Counted from the stretch's first letter, positions 45,665 through 57,228 are shown. The stretch: DNA of 64,000 bases from Cytidiella melzeri (GCA_022592445.1 JABYQR010000033.1:124001-188000); one strand, 5' to 3'. Notes: generated by a model from the sequence alone, not told the origin. Translations and numbers: made by a program.

Positions 45665-46095
45665 AAGACCAAGAGGTCGAGATGGGGGCTAGGAGCGTAC
45701 ATGTAGCTGCTTATATAAACTTCAGGGACCTGCGCACAGACCATGTTAAGGGCAGGCTTTGCAAGAAGCCGTGTGAACGAAGAACAATAGAATTACCTAA
45801 AGGAGAACAATAGCTATTGTCTAGACCTTGCCAAGAACTCTACTTGTGAGAGAATCTATCTAAAAGGAGACCAACTATTGTATTCCATTCCCACACCTGT
45901 GAGAACATCCTTCCATAAAGAGAACAATAGGGAAAGAACAAAAGGAGTCCATGTGAACAGTATTTATGACGTCAAACCCTAGCTATGGGCTGAGCCATGT
46001 GCTTGTAGCCATGTGGTCTTACTTAAGCTAAGTCACATGCCAGTGTGACGTAGTAGCAAGTAACGTGACCGTGTGGAGCATCTAAGCCACGTGAT
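45665..46095 (-). repeat. LTR-like repeat, inverted relative to 47200-47645
   Basis: The reverse complement matches 47200-47645 over about 430 nt (GTGGCTTAG, CAGCCCATAGCTAGGGTTTG, CTCACAAGTAGAG, CTTCTTGCAAAGCCTGCCCT, GCAGGTCCCTGAAGT, TATATAAGC). The TATA-like box near one end suggests a solo LTR or MITE. It lies inside the Harbinger element. Confidence 0.7.
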
Positions 46096-47199
46096 ACGGG
46101 CGCTTAATAGACGGGCAAAGGAGTTTATGCAGAGAAGGTTGCAACTGGGTTGCAGCCCGGAGTTTTACAGATAAAAACAAGAGGTAAATTGCAAAAAATA
46201 AGAGCTAGTCAGGCCATCCATGACACTCCTCCTTGTCATCTTCCTCATCCAAAAGATCTGCTACGTGGAATAGGAGAGCAAGATTTTCGAGTTTGTCAAA
46301 GTTGTTATGGTTCATGCCTTGCAGTTGCTGGTGCGTTGACATCGATGGAGCTTGAAGAAGAAACGCAGGTTGCGTTTGAAACAAACGCGAGCGCGGATTA
46401 GATCTCGATACTGTGTCATCAAACATTGCGGCTGCAATTACACAGCAGCGAGACAAACGTGAATTTTCTGTGTCATTCGTTGGGGATCTTATGGGATGGA
46501 CACAATCTCATGTGTCTTACCCTTGGTCACACTTTTTAGAACTCAGACATTTAGGTTGCAAGCAACCTAAACCCGTATGGGAAGTCACTCAATAACAAAT
46601 GCCAATACCACAGTCAATATTCATGACCAGATTACTTGGCAGAGTTATTATCAGGAACAAAGTTGCTTACTGAGGTTCTTTTTGGTAACAAAGTCACTGG
46701 TTCAAGGAACTATTTCAGGCTATATGACTTATTCAATTTGCTATCAGTGACACAACCACTTGTAACCCTGCTCCTGCAGTTTACCCAAATTATATCTAGA
46801 TTATTGAACAGAGTTTAACACCATTACAAAGAAGACACACATCAAACAACCTGTATCTCTACGCTCTACTCCACAAACTTGCTTCTATTCTGTACTCACA
46901 CCCATCATTGCACTTTAAACAAAACAGCACAGTCCTTCTTTGCTAGATTATTGCTTGCTCCAGTGAAGGCAAACCACCAACTTACTATACATTACTCATC
47001 AATGAAGCAATTCACAACAAAATGACTTAGTCAAGCTGCTACCAGCAGCCAGTTTACTTACAAATCTGGCTCAAAAAGTGATATTGCATTTAGTCTTCTG
47101 GAATTGTACTTGCTGTTTGATGGCCCTGCTAACGCTGGTTTAAACCTTGCAATACCCTTGCAAACCTCTTGCAAACCGTTTGCTAACCCATTGCACATC

Positions 47200-47645
47200 T
47201 AATAACTGTCTGTATCATGTGGCTTAGTTGCTCTACATGGTCATATTACTTGCTGCTATGTCATACTGGCACACGATTCAGCTTATGTAAAATCACATGG
47301 CTACAACCACATGTCTCAGCCCATAGCTAGGGTTTGGTGTCATAGATACCATTCACATGGACTCCTATTGTTCTTTGGCTACTATTCTCTTTGAGACCAG
47401 AGCTTTTTCACGAGTGTGAGACCTGGATACAAAGACTGGTCTCCTTTAAAGATAGACTTTCTCACAAGTAGAGGTCTTGGTAGAGTCTAGACAATGGCTA
47501 TTGTTCTTGTTTAGGAAGTTCCTTTCTTTTTGCTCCACATGGCTTCTTGCAAAGCCTGCCCTACACATAGTCTGTGTGCAGGTCCCTGAAGTCTATATAT
47601 ACTGCTGCATGTATGCTCCCAACCCCTCATCTCGACCTATTGGAT
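47200..47645 (+). repeat. LTR-like repeat, partner of 45665-46095
   Basis: Plus-oriented copy beginning GTATCATGTGGCTTAG and ending past TATATATACTGCTGC at CATCTCGACCTATTGG. It lies 64 nt outside copy 2 of the satellite element. Confidence 0.7.
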
Positions 47646-47839
47646 GCTTGTGGTTTAGCTGCACAGGAAGCAGTGTACTCCTTGTTCTGGTGACAGGTTT
47701 CACAATTTCCCCTTGTTTCCATCTTACACGGACCTTGGATTTGATATGAACTTTTTGCAGCAGTATCTATACACAGCGTGTTTGTACCTTGAGTAGCTCA
47801 GAATATGGCACTCCCATGTTCCCCCCTTCAAGGTTGCCT

Positions 47840-47998
47840 CTGCAAGCCTTGCATCTCGCATCTCGAGCCTCTCTGCTCCTTGCAGCTCGCGTCTTGAGCC
47901 TCCCTGCTCCTTGCATCTTGCGTCTTGAGCCTCCCTGCTCCTTGCATCTTGCGTCTTGAGCTTACTTGCTCCTTGCATCTCACATCTCGAGCCTACTT
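47840..47998. repeat. Minisatellite, 31-bp unit, about 5 copies
   Basis: Unit close to GCCTCCCTGCTCCTTGCATC followed by TTGCGTCTTGA. Two central copies are identical and the outer ones diverge. Confidence 0.9.
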
Positions 47999-47999
47999 G

Positions 48000-48800
48000 T
48001 GGTGCCTATATCTCATTTGTGTTGCGTTCTCGAGCCCTCTTGTGTTCCTCACTGCGTTTATTCTACTGCGTTATTTCACTGTGTCGTGTTCTTCTTTCAC
48101 TGTGTCCTTCTTTTGAGCCATTGTTTACCTTCTCTTAGCCACTGCGTTTATATTACATTCCCTTTCACTGCCGTGCGTTTGAAAACCATATTTCCCTGTC
48201 ACTTGGCAACTGTGATTTACTGTGATTTCTCCTTTCCTCTCATCCCTTGCAACCTCTTTCCATTGTTTCACTCAAGTTTTGAGCTTTCCCCACCATTACC
48301 CTCTTGGGTTCTTTACCTCACACCTTGTAAATACCTCAGCGTGCATCACTGTTGTTTCTTGCACTGCTCTACATAGCCAATCCCCTCCTCTTGCCCCTAG
48401 TTGTAGTGCAGCTCCCACCTACCACTTGCACTCCCACATGCCTCGTCACTTCGCACCGCATCTCGTTGCATCTTATTGCTTCTTGCCACATTGCATCACC
48501 TCTCGTTTGTGTTCAGGTGCAGCCAAGGACTCTTGGACCCACTTGCATCACAGATTCACTCCACCCCTGTTACTATTCACACATGTGATCACCTCCCTCG
48601 AGGTCTGGTGTGTTTGTGCAGGGTCCCTTCGTGTCCAGGGGGTGTGTTAGTGTCTCACCAATAATGATTGCCAAAGCCTGTTTGCTGTTCTGGGACGATC
48701 TCGCTCCACTACTTGAGCCGCTGGGGTATACGCAAGAGAGTTGGTCTGCATGCAAAGAAGTTGGTCCACATGCTGACACGGAGACGGGGCTCGACGTGAC
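48000..48800. other. C/T-rich sequence, no gene accepted
   Basis: Pyrimidine-rich. Frames such as 47966-48376 are made mostly of Cys, Leu, Ser, His and Phe and look like low-complexity read-through. Confidence 0.45.
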
Positions 48801-49015
48801 TGTAACAGTTAAGGTTACACTCACGAGATAAGTGTTTAACTTGAGGGGGAGATAGAGATATAGAGAGTAGAGTGTTGGTGAGAGTGAGTACTGGGGAGTA
48901 CAAGGTAGTCCTTGATCAACATAGTGGATAAGACTGAGGGGATATGCCCTCAGGAGTGCCTCTATATATAGATGAAGGGGAGAACCCCAGGTACTACCCT
49001 AAGACTGTCACAGAT
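48801..49015 (-). repeat. Older LTR of the same family, left part
   Basis: Starts TGTAACAGTTAAGGTTACAC and is the reverse complement of the 3' part of the LTR at 49016-49620. It continues at 57154-57228 on the other side of chromovirus 2. Confidence 0.88.
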
Positions 49016-49620
49016 TTTCAATGGTTCTACAAGACTTGCCTTACCAGGCAACAGTATCATTGGGAATATTTAAGCGCTTATTCAGCCTCTATTTAGGCGC
49101 TTATCCAGCGCTTATCTAGCACTTATCAGGCGCTTATTCCGGCGCTTATTCTCAGTGCCTATCAATTGATGCGCTGATGCGCCTCCTGTCTCTGATGCGC
49201 TGATGCGCTCCTTTCCTTATCTGTGTATCACATGATGGAACTCTCTGGAACCTTGTGGAACATGATGGAACTATGATGTCATAGTTCTTAGAACCTTCTG
49301 GAAAAGTCTAGCCTTGTCTTAGAACAAGCTAGAACAATTATTGAAGTGGCACCACTAGGGCATAGGGCATGCTTAGTAAGGTAGATTACTTCGCTTACTC
49401 ATGTAGGTATTAGGGGTCTTAGGGTAGTACCTGGGGTCCTCCCCTTCATGTATATATAGAGGCACTCCTGAGGGCATATCCCCTCAGTCTTATCCACTCT
49501 GTTGATCAATGACTACTCTGTACTCTCCAGTACTCACTCTCACCCACACTCTACTCTCTATCTCATTATCTTCCCCTTCAGTTTAACAACTATCTGGTGA
49601 GTGTAACCTTAACTGTTACA
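49016..49620 (+). repeat. 5' LTR of chromovirus 2
   Basis: Contains a cluster of GCGCTTAT(C/T) repeats at 49070-49155, a TATATATA box at 49451-49458, and CAGTCTTATCCA (49485-49496) complementary to the primer site. Confidence 0.95.
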
Positions 49621-49622
49621 TT

Positions 49623-49634
49623 TGGATAAGACTG
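49623..49634 (+). other. Primer-binding site (self-priming)
   Basis: TGGATAAGACTG starts 2 nt after the LTR and is the exact reverse complement of 49485-49496, about 35 nt downstream of the TATA box. The arrangement and the 2-nt gap are the same as in chromovirus 1. Confidence 0.7.
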
Positions 49635-50197
49635 CCCCTACTCCCTCACGTCTTTGGACGTGCTGGAGGTTTTCTTCCCCTTTCTTCTAGGTCTTGTGCC
49701 TGTGCGTGGGCCCCTTACGAATCCTCTAGAAATAGAGGTAGCCGGACCATAGGCTCTAAGTTTTAGTCGTGTCTAGGCCTTGCCTTGCTGCGCACAACTT
49801 GAATCACCCTCTCGCCCAACGCTCCTAGAGCTGATCAGAGCAGGGGTTGGCATTATGCCAACATGATGAAAGTGCGCCTCCCCACAGGTGATAGTGGAGT
49901 CTGGTGTCAGACGCTCGTTATAAGAGCTAGACAACAGGACTTGAAGCCCATGAGTGCCTAGGCACAAAGACGGGTAACTTGTTCTGGCCGGACTTAGGGT
50001 CAGTGTAATACTGATCCGCCAACCATTTGCCGCACGGGTGGAACCGTGACGGAGATCCTATTCACCACCGGACCTGGACAGAGAGTCCAGGCCGACGCTG
50101 GCACTACCCCACACACACACAGGACCTCTCCTTTATGGAGATTTGTTTTGCACATCACTGAGCTGTCAAGCTCATCACACATTGTCACACAGTCACC

Positions 50198-50976
50198 ATG
50201 CCGCTTTCCCGCTATGTAGCTGTCAGCTCTGGTCGCAAGACCCCTTACTCCATCCCTGTCCGCAACAAAGTCACCGGACTTCAAGAACGCCTCACAGTCT
50301 CCAAGGAGACTCTGACAAGTTCAAAGACACTGGCAAGCCTCGCCGGCTCAAATACCCCGGCAACAAGCCCCTCATCAAGAGGATCGACCTTGAGGAGCAA
50401 GCTCGTACGGCTATTAAGCACAAAGAGAACCAAGCTCGCATGAGCAAGGTCTCTAGCCTCATGTCCCAGCTTAGCCTTCTCGACCGTATCGAGAAGCAAG
50501 AGAAGAAGGAAGCTGAAAAGCTTTCTCTTCTCCAACGTATCGAGGAGCGCAATCAACGCGCTTACATTCCCACTCCCTCTCCACTTCCCGCCAAACTCCA
50601 CTTCTGTAAGACGAAGCTTATGCTTCGTCAACAGGAGTTTGAACTGATGGTCACAGCAGCCTGTCAAAGGCTTGAGCCTGTGCTCAAGAAGCTGGACGCC
50701 TCCTTCTCGAGTGTTGGGCAATCATCTAACCAGCAGCTCAACACTCAAAGGGAGAAAGCACAGCTACTGATCGGTCGTGTCTTCATGATTGAGCAGTGGT
50801 TCAAGGAGAATCACACGGACAAGATGTTGAATAGGGAATGGAGAATGTTAAAAAAGGACTTAAAGAGTTTAGGTAGAATAAGTTTTGTGGATATTCATTG
50901 GAGATGGGGGTATATCTTAGAGCTACTAGAAGGGCTGTTCGACATGAACGCCTTTGTATATGCGGAAACAGAATAA
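50198..50976 (+). pseudogene. Extra ORF upstream of gag
   Basis: Starts MPLSRYVAVSSGRKTPYSIP. A one-base shift near 50312 moves into the frame that runs to 50976. The centre is a charged coiled coil with the repeated phrase LLDRIEKQEKK / LLQRIEERNQ. The C-terminal half is helical (QREKAQLLIGRVFMIEQWF; GYILELLEGLFDMNAF). No zinc knuckle or known domain. It lies between the primer site and gag, so it is part of the element, of unknown role. Confidence 0.6.
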
Positions 50977-51143
50977 AATGTATGGGCTGACAAGCCTCAT
51001 TTTACCTGGTTACAACTTCCTGAAAAGGATTTAATGTGTGAAAACAACTCTGACAAGAGTTCAATGTGTGAAAAGTGGTGTTTCTCTTCTTCTACTAGAA
51101 ATAGTATTCTGTTTATCCTTTGCTAACTAAGAAATTAGAAGCA

Positions 51144-52602
51144 ATGGCCACTCAGTGCAACACCGGATCCAACGCTGCCCCCGCTGCTAACCTCACCCAT
51201 TCTGTTCCTTTTGGCAAGATTACGCCAATTGTTTATAACCCTTCTGTCAAAACCTTCGAGCAGCACATTTTCCACAACCTCACCATAGCCCAAAGGGCTT
51301 TTACTTGCACAGTTGAAGGAGAAGCAACAACTGCTATTGTCCATAATATGATGAATCAAATGGTTCTCATCTGGAACAATCAGTTGTCATTGCTGGAGGA
51401 TAACCTCCAGGAATATGTCGATAAGGTTGCTCAAGACCTATATTTGCAGTCCGCTGCCAACACGCAAGTCCAGCGGATGGACACTGACCTCGACATGGTC
51501 AAGACAACGATCACAAATGTGGTCAACCAGATCAACCAGCTTCCCTTGTTGCAAGGACAAGGAGGATCCTCGTGCCAGCCTAAGATTGGCGAACCCCCGG
51601 AGTTCAACGGCACCGATGGCAAGGTCAAGTTCAACGAGTGGCTGAACAAGATCTCTCTGTGGCTTGCCACGAGAATGTTGCTACAGACAGGCAACGTATT
51701 GCCGTCACGATGAACTGGCTCTCAGGCGCGGCGGCTCAACACATGGAGCTGCGGATCAAGAAGCTGACGAAGGGTCAGACAATTGGAACGTGGGAAGAGT
51801 TCGAAAACGAGCTCAAGGTACAGTACGGACAAAGGGACAACAAGGAAGGTGCTCAAAAGGAGCTCAATGCCTTGTTCAATAACATGGATCTGGCACATAA
51901 GAACTTTGTTAAGTACGCGGAACGCTTCCATACGCTTGGCAGGCTTTTTGGATACGAGGACGACCTGCTTATTCACAAGCTCAAGCACGTCATCAAGAAG
52001 GACATGCGGCTTGTCATGGTTGGAAAAGATGAAAATCAAATTCCAATGACTTGGCCGCAGTTCCGTGACCCCTTGCTTGACATTCACAAGAAGGTCTATC
52101 CGGAGAAAGCACAGGGCCAGATCCTTGCGAAAGGGAAGGATACGTCCACTCCTATGGAGGTGGATGCTGCGGATAAGAAGAAGAAGAAGAATCAGAAGCA
52201 GAACAAGGGCAAAAGCAAGGAGGTGAACTCGACTGAAAAGTCGGAAAAGTTCTGCCACATCCATAAGTCAAAGGACATAATACGGATGAGTGCATCCTCA
52301 ACGGCCTAAAGAAGAAGCCCGATGAAAAGAAGAAGGATGTGAAGAAGGATGGCAAGTCTTTGGCGCCAAAGAAAATTCAAGCAGCAGATGCCGAGGACTC
52401 AGGAACGGACAACGAGGCAGAAACCCCTAAGGCTTCGTCGTCTAAGACGAAAGACGTAAATACCGCGCGCCTAGAGTTGGCGGCTCATATTGAGGAGGTT
52501 CCAACGGAAGATGATGAACCTTTGACTCCTCACCCGTCCCCTCACAAGGGTAAAGGAAAAAAGCCAACCAAGGGCAAGGATTTTTTCCAAAGCATCATGT
52601 GA
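51144..52602 (+). pseudogene. gag: Gag of chromovirus 2
   Basis: Starts MATQCNTGSNAAP. The first frame runs to about 51670 (GEPPEFNGTDGKVKFNEWLN) and continues in a second frame (DRQRIAVTMNWLSGAAAQHM; TWEEFENELKVQYGQ; NFVKYAERFHTLGRLFGYED), the Ty3 capsid pattern. Near 52250 a knuckle reads FCHIHKSKD and, one base shifted, H-x-TDEC. A basic, acidic and Pro-rich tail follows to 52602. At least two one-base shifts (about 51660 and 52280). Confidence 0.82.
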
Positions 52603-55600
52603 CCCCCTGCGAACATGCATGCTTAGGCCCAGATACCCTCGATCTTTGTAACGTAGATACTGTCAAAAATGTAGTGCGTTCAAAGAATTCATTTTTTCTA
52701 CCGGTTACAATTTGGGTATATGGAAAGAAAGTGCAGGTCGAAGCTCTGGTAGATTCAGGAGCCACAACCACGTTCATCAGTAAGTCAGTGGTTGAAAGTA
52801 ACAATCTGGTCACAAATTAACTGGCATCACCGTTTAACGTCATCAACGTTGACGGTACTCCCAATAAAGATGGTCAAATCACTCACTCAGTACGTGCATA
52901 CCTAGAAATAGGTTTGCACAGAGCAAGACAACACATGCTCGTTACTGATCTCGGTAGTAAACAAATGATTATTGGGATGACCTTCTTACGCCGCCACAAT
53001 CCGGAGATAGATTGGGCAAATGGCGAGTGGAGATTTACCAGATGTCCTGAACTCTGTGCCCCAAGAGCTCGTAAAAACATCACTGTAACTCAAGAAGAGA
53101 TCGATGAACTTGAGTTACCTAAGGGACGTTCGGTGTCAGACAACCTGGACGGAATAGGAAGTGTCGACCCGGACAACCCTCACATCCACTGGATCAACTT
53201 AGACAATCCAGAAGACGAAGAAATAGCAGAAATAATCGCTGAACTTTCTGGAAAGGAAGATGAGGGCTTTGAAGATGGCTTTGACGAACAAGAATCCGTC
53301 AATTGGAAGCCATTAGTACCAAAATATCTATGGGAATTTGGTGACATTTTTCAAAGAAAAAGTCAGAATGCATGCTGTTACGCAAACTGTACGATCACGC
53401 GATCGAATATGAGGAAGGTGCCTCCCTTCCCAAAGCGGCTAAACTATACCCGCTGTCTCCAATGGAAAAGAATTCTCTAGATCAATGGATTGAAGAGGAA
53501 CTCCGAGAAGGTTACATCCGCAAATGAAAAGTCCGATTGCAGCACCTGTGTTCTTCGTCAAGCAGAAAGATGGCTCGTTGCGCCTTGTGCAAGACTACCA
53601 AAAACTGAACGACATCACGGTGAAAAACCGGTACCCCATACCTCGCATCAACAATTCAATCAATTCGTTAAGCAAGGCTAAGGTCTTCTCAAAGATTGAT
53701 CTTAGATGGGGATACAATAACGTTCGCATCCAAAGGGTGACGAATGTAAGACGGCGTTCATCACACACCGCGGCCTTTTCGAAGCCAAGGTGATGTATTT
53801 CGGTCTCAGCAATGCACCTGCGACGTTCCAAGCCATGATGAATGAAATTCTGAGTAATTTGATCTTAGAAGGACATGTCATGGTGTATCTCGACGACATC
53901 CTCATCTTCACTGAAGACAAGAAGGAAAACCGTCGCATCACACAGGAAGTGCTCAAGCGTTTACGCGAGAACGACCTATTTGCCAAACCGGAAAATGCTT
54001 TTTTGAAAAAGATCGCATTGAGTACCTAGCCATGATCATTTCTCACAGACACATCGAGATGGATCCTGCCAAACTCACCGGAGTTACTGAGTGGCCACGA
54101 CCTGAAAAGGTTAAGCAAGTCCAAGCCTTCTTAGGCTTTGCCAACTTCTATCGGCGTTTCATCAAGGACTTTGCTAAACATGCGAAACCGCTTACTATTT
54201 TGACAAAAAAGGACCAATCCTGGATCTGGAAAGATGCTCAGGAACAGGCTTTTACGTCAGCACCCATTCTGAGGATACCAGATGACAAAAACCCTTTCCG
54301 TCTGGAAACAGACGCTAGCGACTTTGCTACAGGAGCGGTACTATCACAACTGGATCCAGCTGACAAGCTGTGGCATGCAGTAGCCTTCTACTCTAAATCA
54401 CTCAACGTCCATGAACGTAACTATGAGATATACAATAAAGAGTTGTTGGCTATTATCCGCGCCCTGGAAGAGTATCGTCAACATCTGGAGGGACATCCGA
54501 TTACCGTAGAAATATGTTCGGATCACCAAAACCTGACATATTTCAGGAATGCCCAGAAGCTGACTCGGAGACAGATGCGATGGGCGTTATACCTCACGCG
54601 ATTCAATTTTGTGCTCTGGCAAAAACCCGGAAAGACCATGCTTACCGCAGATCCTCTTTCCAGGAGGCCAGATCATGAAGAGGGGGTAAATTCCGATAAC
54701 GAGGACAAAATTCTCCTTAAACCCGAGTTTTTTGCTATCTCTGCTATTGAAAACTCTCATGACTTGCCTATCAACAATGATGAAATCCTAAGACGGGTCA
54801 AGGAAGCACTCATGAATGACGAAGTTACCAAGGACTATCAGCAGTTACTTAACTCTGGTCCTAGGGAGTTCAAGAAATCACTAGAGGAATGGAATTTTGA
54901 GAGTGGATTACTCCTATACCGTAGAAAAGTCTACATCCTAAAAGATCAGAAATTAGACCTGAGACGCCAAATCATCCAGATGCATCACGATCTACCTTCT
55001 GCCGGACATCCTGGCAGATGGAAAATGTACAAACCGATCTCGAGAAACTACTGGTGGCCAGGTTTAACCACTGATGTCAAAAAATACGTGACAGGCTGTG
55101 ACACATGTCAGCAGATGAAGACTCGTCCGCAACAGCCTTATGGACCACTCATCCCTAATCCGGTTCCGGCCAAACCATGGGATATCATGACTGTCGACTT
55201 GATTACTCAGTTACCGGAGTCTGATGGCTTCAATGCTATCTGCGTAGTTGTAGACCGCCTTACTAAAAGGGCGCACTTCTTCCCTATTGTAAACGAGTTC
55301 TCGCCAAAAGATCTTGCAGCTCTACTCTATGAGAGAGTCTGGACCCTTCACGGGTTACCTTTGCAAATCATTTCCGACCAAGGTCCACAATTTGCAGCAG
55401 ATTTATTCCAGGAATGGTGTAAAATGCTAGGGATAGAATCTACAATGACTACCACATATCATCCGCAAACTGATGGTCAAACTGAACGAGTTAATCAAAC
55501 GCTCAAACAGTATCTGCGTTGTTACGTTGATCAACTACACAACGACTGGGCTAGACTGCTCAGCTCGGCTGAGTTTGCATACAACAATGCAGCGCACGAG

Positions 55601-56258
55601 GGAACTAAGCACTCGCCTTTCTACCTCGAATACGGCAGACACCCTAGAGCTGGTCCAACGCTCACTAAGGACCTGAAGAGGTCTGACATGAATGACATCA
55701 TGTGGAGCCACTTGCAAGCTCAAGAGCATGCTAAAGCGGCCTTACAACTTGCAGCTGAACGCATGAAGTGGTACTACGACAAGCATGTCCAGAAGGTCTC
55801 CTTCAACGAAGGCAATCAGGTCATGCTAGATCTGAGAGACTATCAAAAATCTGGACATAAGCTGTCAGCCAAGTACGATAGCCCATTCAAGACTGCTGAA
55901 AAGCTCTCGCTAGTCACATTCAGACTGGAATGGCCTGAACGTTCACCAAGGATACATCCTGTATTCCATGCAAGCAAGTTGGTACCGTACAATGAACCTG
56001 AATGAAGGCCAAAAGCTAGAGATGTCTCCGCCAGATATCATTGACAGAGAAGAAGAATACAAAGTCGAGAAGATTCTCAAGTCAAGATGTACAGGTCGTG
56101 CCAAAAAGCTTCAGTATTACATACACTGGAAAGGCTACGGACCGAACGACGACACATGGGAACCTGTAGAAAACATCACGCACGCTCAAGAAGCAATCAA
56201 GAAATTCTACGACAATCATCCCCGAGCTATCCGCTCAGCTACAATCTACTGTGTATAA
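52603..56258 (+). pseudogene. pol: Pol of chromovirus 2 with chromodomain
   Basis: Protease: VEALVDSGATTTFISKS near 52740, a TAA at 52818, then QMIIGMTFLRRHNPEIDW. RT: SPIAAPVFFVKQKDGSLRLV, preceded by a TGA at 53525; YFGLSNAPATFQAMMNE; catalytic YLDDILIFTED. From 54032 one long open frame of 657 residues holds the end of RT, RNase H (LETDASDFATGAVLSQ; NKELLAIIRALEEYR; SDHQNLTYF), the HHCC (HHDLPSAGHPGRWK ... CDTCQQMK) and the integrase core (MTVDLITQLPESDGF; IISDQGPQFAADLFQE; HPQTDGQTERVNQTLKQYLR). After a one-base shift at about 56003 comes the chromodomain YYIHWKGYGPNDDTWEPVEN. The best preserved pol in the window. Confidence 0.92.
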
Positions 56259-56495
56259 AGTTACGAACAACACACCAAGGATCATCCACAATCCAATGAC
56301 GCAACTGAGAAGGGTACAGACTAGACTACCATCAGCCAATGAGGTGATAACCCCGTCAGTGATGTCGGTAGAAGCCGCTAGAGTCACTCGGAACTGCTTA
56401 GGCATCCTCTTGACAATGGTGAAAAAGTGGACTCAATGACCAAGGTGTTCGTTCAAAACTCTTTGCACGGAGTTCAAAGCAAGAAGGGGGGGTAA

Positions 56496-57153
56496 TGTCA
56501 CAGATTTTCAATGTTTCTACAAGACTTGCCTTACCAGGCAACGGTATTATTGGGAATATTTAAGTGCTTATCCAGCGCTTATCCAGCGTCTATTTAGGCG
56601 CTTATCCAGCGCTTATCTGGCACTTATCAGGCGCTTATTCCGGTGCTTATTCTCAGTGCCTATCAATTGATGCGCTGATGTGCTCCTTTCCTTATCTGTG
56701 TATCACATGATGGAACTCTCCGGAACCTTGTGGAACATGCTGGAACTATGATGTCATAGTTCTTAGAACCTTCTGGAAAAGTCTAGCCTTGTCTTAGAAC
56801 AAGCTAGAACAAGTCTAGCCTTGGGACTGGGTCATGGGGTCAGGTCATGGGGACAATTGCTATTGGTTGATTATTAAAGTGGCACCACTAGGGCATAGGG
56901 CATGCTTAGTAAGGTAGATTACTTCGCTTACTCATGTAGGTATTAGGGGTCTTAGGGTAGTACCTGGGGTCCTCCCCTTCATGTATATATAGAGGCACTC
57001 CTGAGGGCATATCCCCTCAGTCTTATCCACTCTGTTGATCAATGACTACTCTGTACTCTCCAGTACTCACTCTCACCCACACTCTACTCTCTATCTCATT
57101 ATCTTCCCCTTCAGTTTAACAACTATCTGGTGAGTGTAACCTTAACTGTTACA
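56496..57153 (+). repeat. 3' LTR of chromovirus 2
   Basis: Matches the 5' LTR but differs by several indels, including about 55 nt extra near 56805-56865 (GGGTCATGGGGTCAGGTCAT) and a shorter GATGCGCTGATGCGC tract. Confidence 0.95.
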
Positions 57154-57228
57154 AAGACCCCTAATACCTACATGAGTAAGCAAAGTAATATACCTTACTG
57201 AGCATGCCCTATGCCCTAGCGGTGCTAC
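57154..57228 (-). repeat. Older LTR of the same family, right part
   Basis: The reverse complement of LTR sequence (CTAGGGCATAGGGCATGC, GTAGGTATTAGGGGTCTT), continuous with 48801-49015 when chromovirus 2 is removed. Ends abruptly at a Harbinger transposase remnant. Confidence 0.88.

Larger units (their letters stand above)
41824..46590. mobile_element. PIF/Harbinger transposon with two genes
   Basis: A 4767-bp insertion flanked by AAT (41821-41823/46591-46593). Terminal inverted repeats: GAGTAACTTCCCGTAAGCC at the left against GAGTGACTTCCCATACGGG read inward from the right, extending through TTTAGGT. Removing it makes the host sequence (GTCATCAATAACAAATGCC) align with copy 1 (GTCACCAAAAGCAAATGCC). 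It carries a Myb/DUF6818-like gene (+) and a DDE transposase (-), convergent. Confidence 0.88.
39664..47136. mobile_element. Satellite-bearing element, copy 2 (split by Harbinger)
   Basis: The left end TACAATTCCTGAAGAATGAAG and right end CTGCTAACGCT match copy 1 at 16473 and 19327. Homology runs to 41823, is broken by the Harbinger element and resumes at 46594. Without that insertion it is about 2.7 kb. The flanks (AGT left, GGT right) do not form a perfect duplication. Confidence 0.85.
49016..57153 (+). mobile_element. Ty3 chromovirus 2, complete LTR to LTR
   Basis: LTRs TGTCACAG...TGTTACA at 49016-49620 (605 bp) and 56496-57153 (658 bp). Target duplication AAGAC at 49011-49015 and 57154-57158. 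Polypurine tract AAGAAGGGGGGG before the 3' LTR. Internal order: extra ORF, gag, protease, RT, RNase H, integrase, chromodomain. Several frameshifts make it inactive. Confidence 0.95.

Noticed and set aside
47966..48376. 136-residue ORF, and similar ORFs to 48650
   Set aside because: Low-complexity C/T-rich translation (Cys/Leu/Ser/His/Phe), no domain and no codon pattern.
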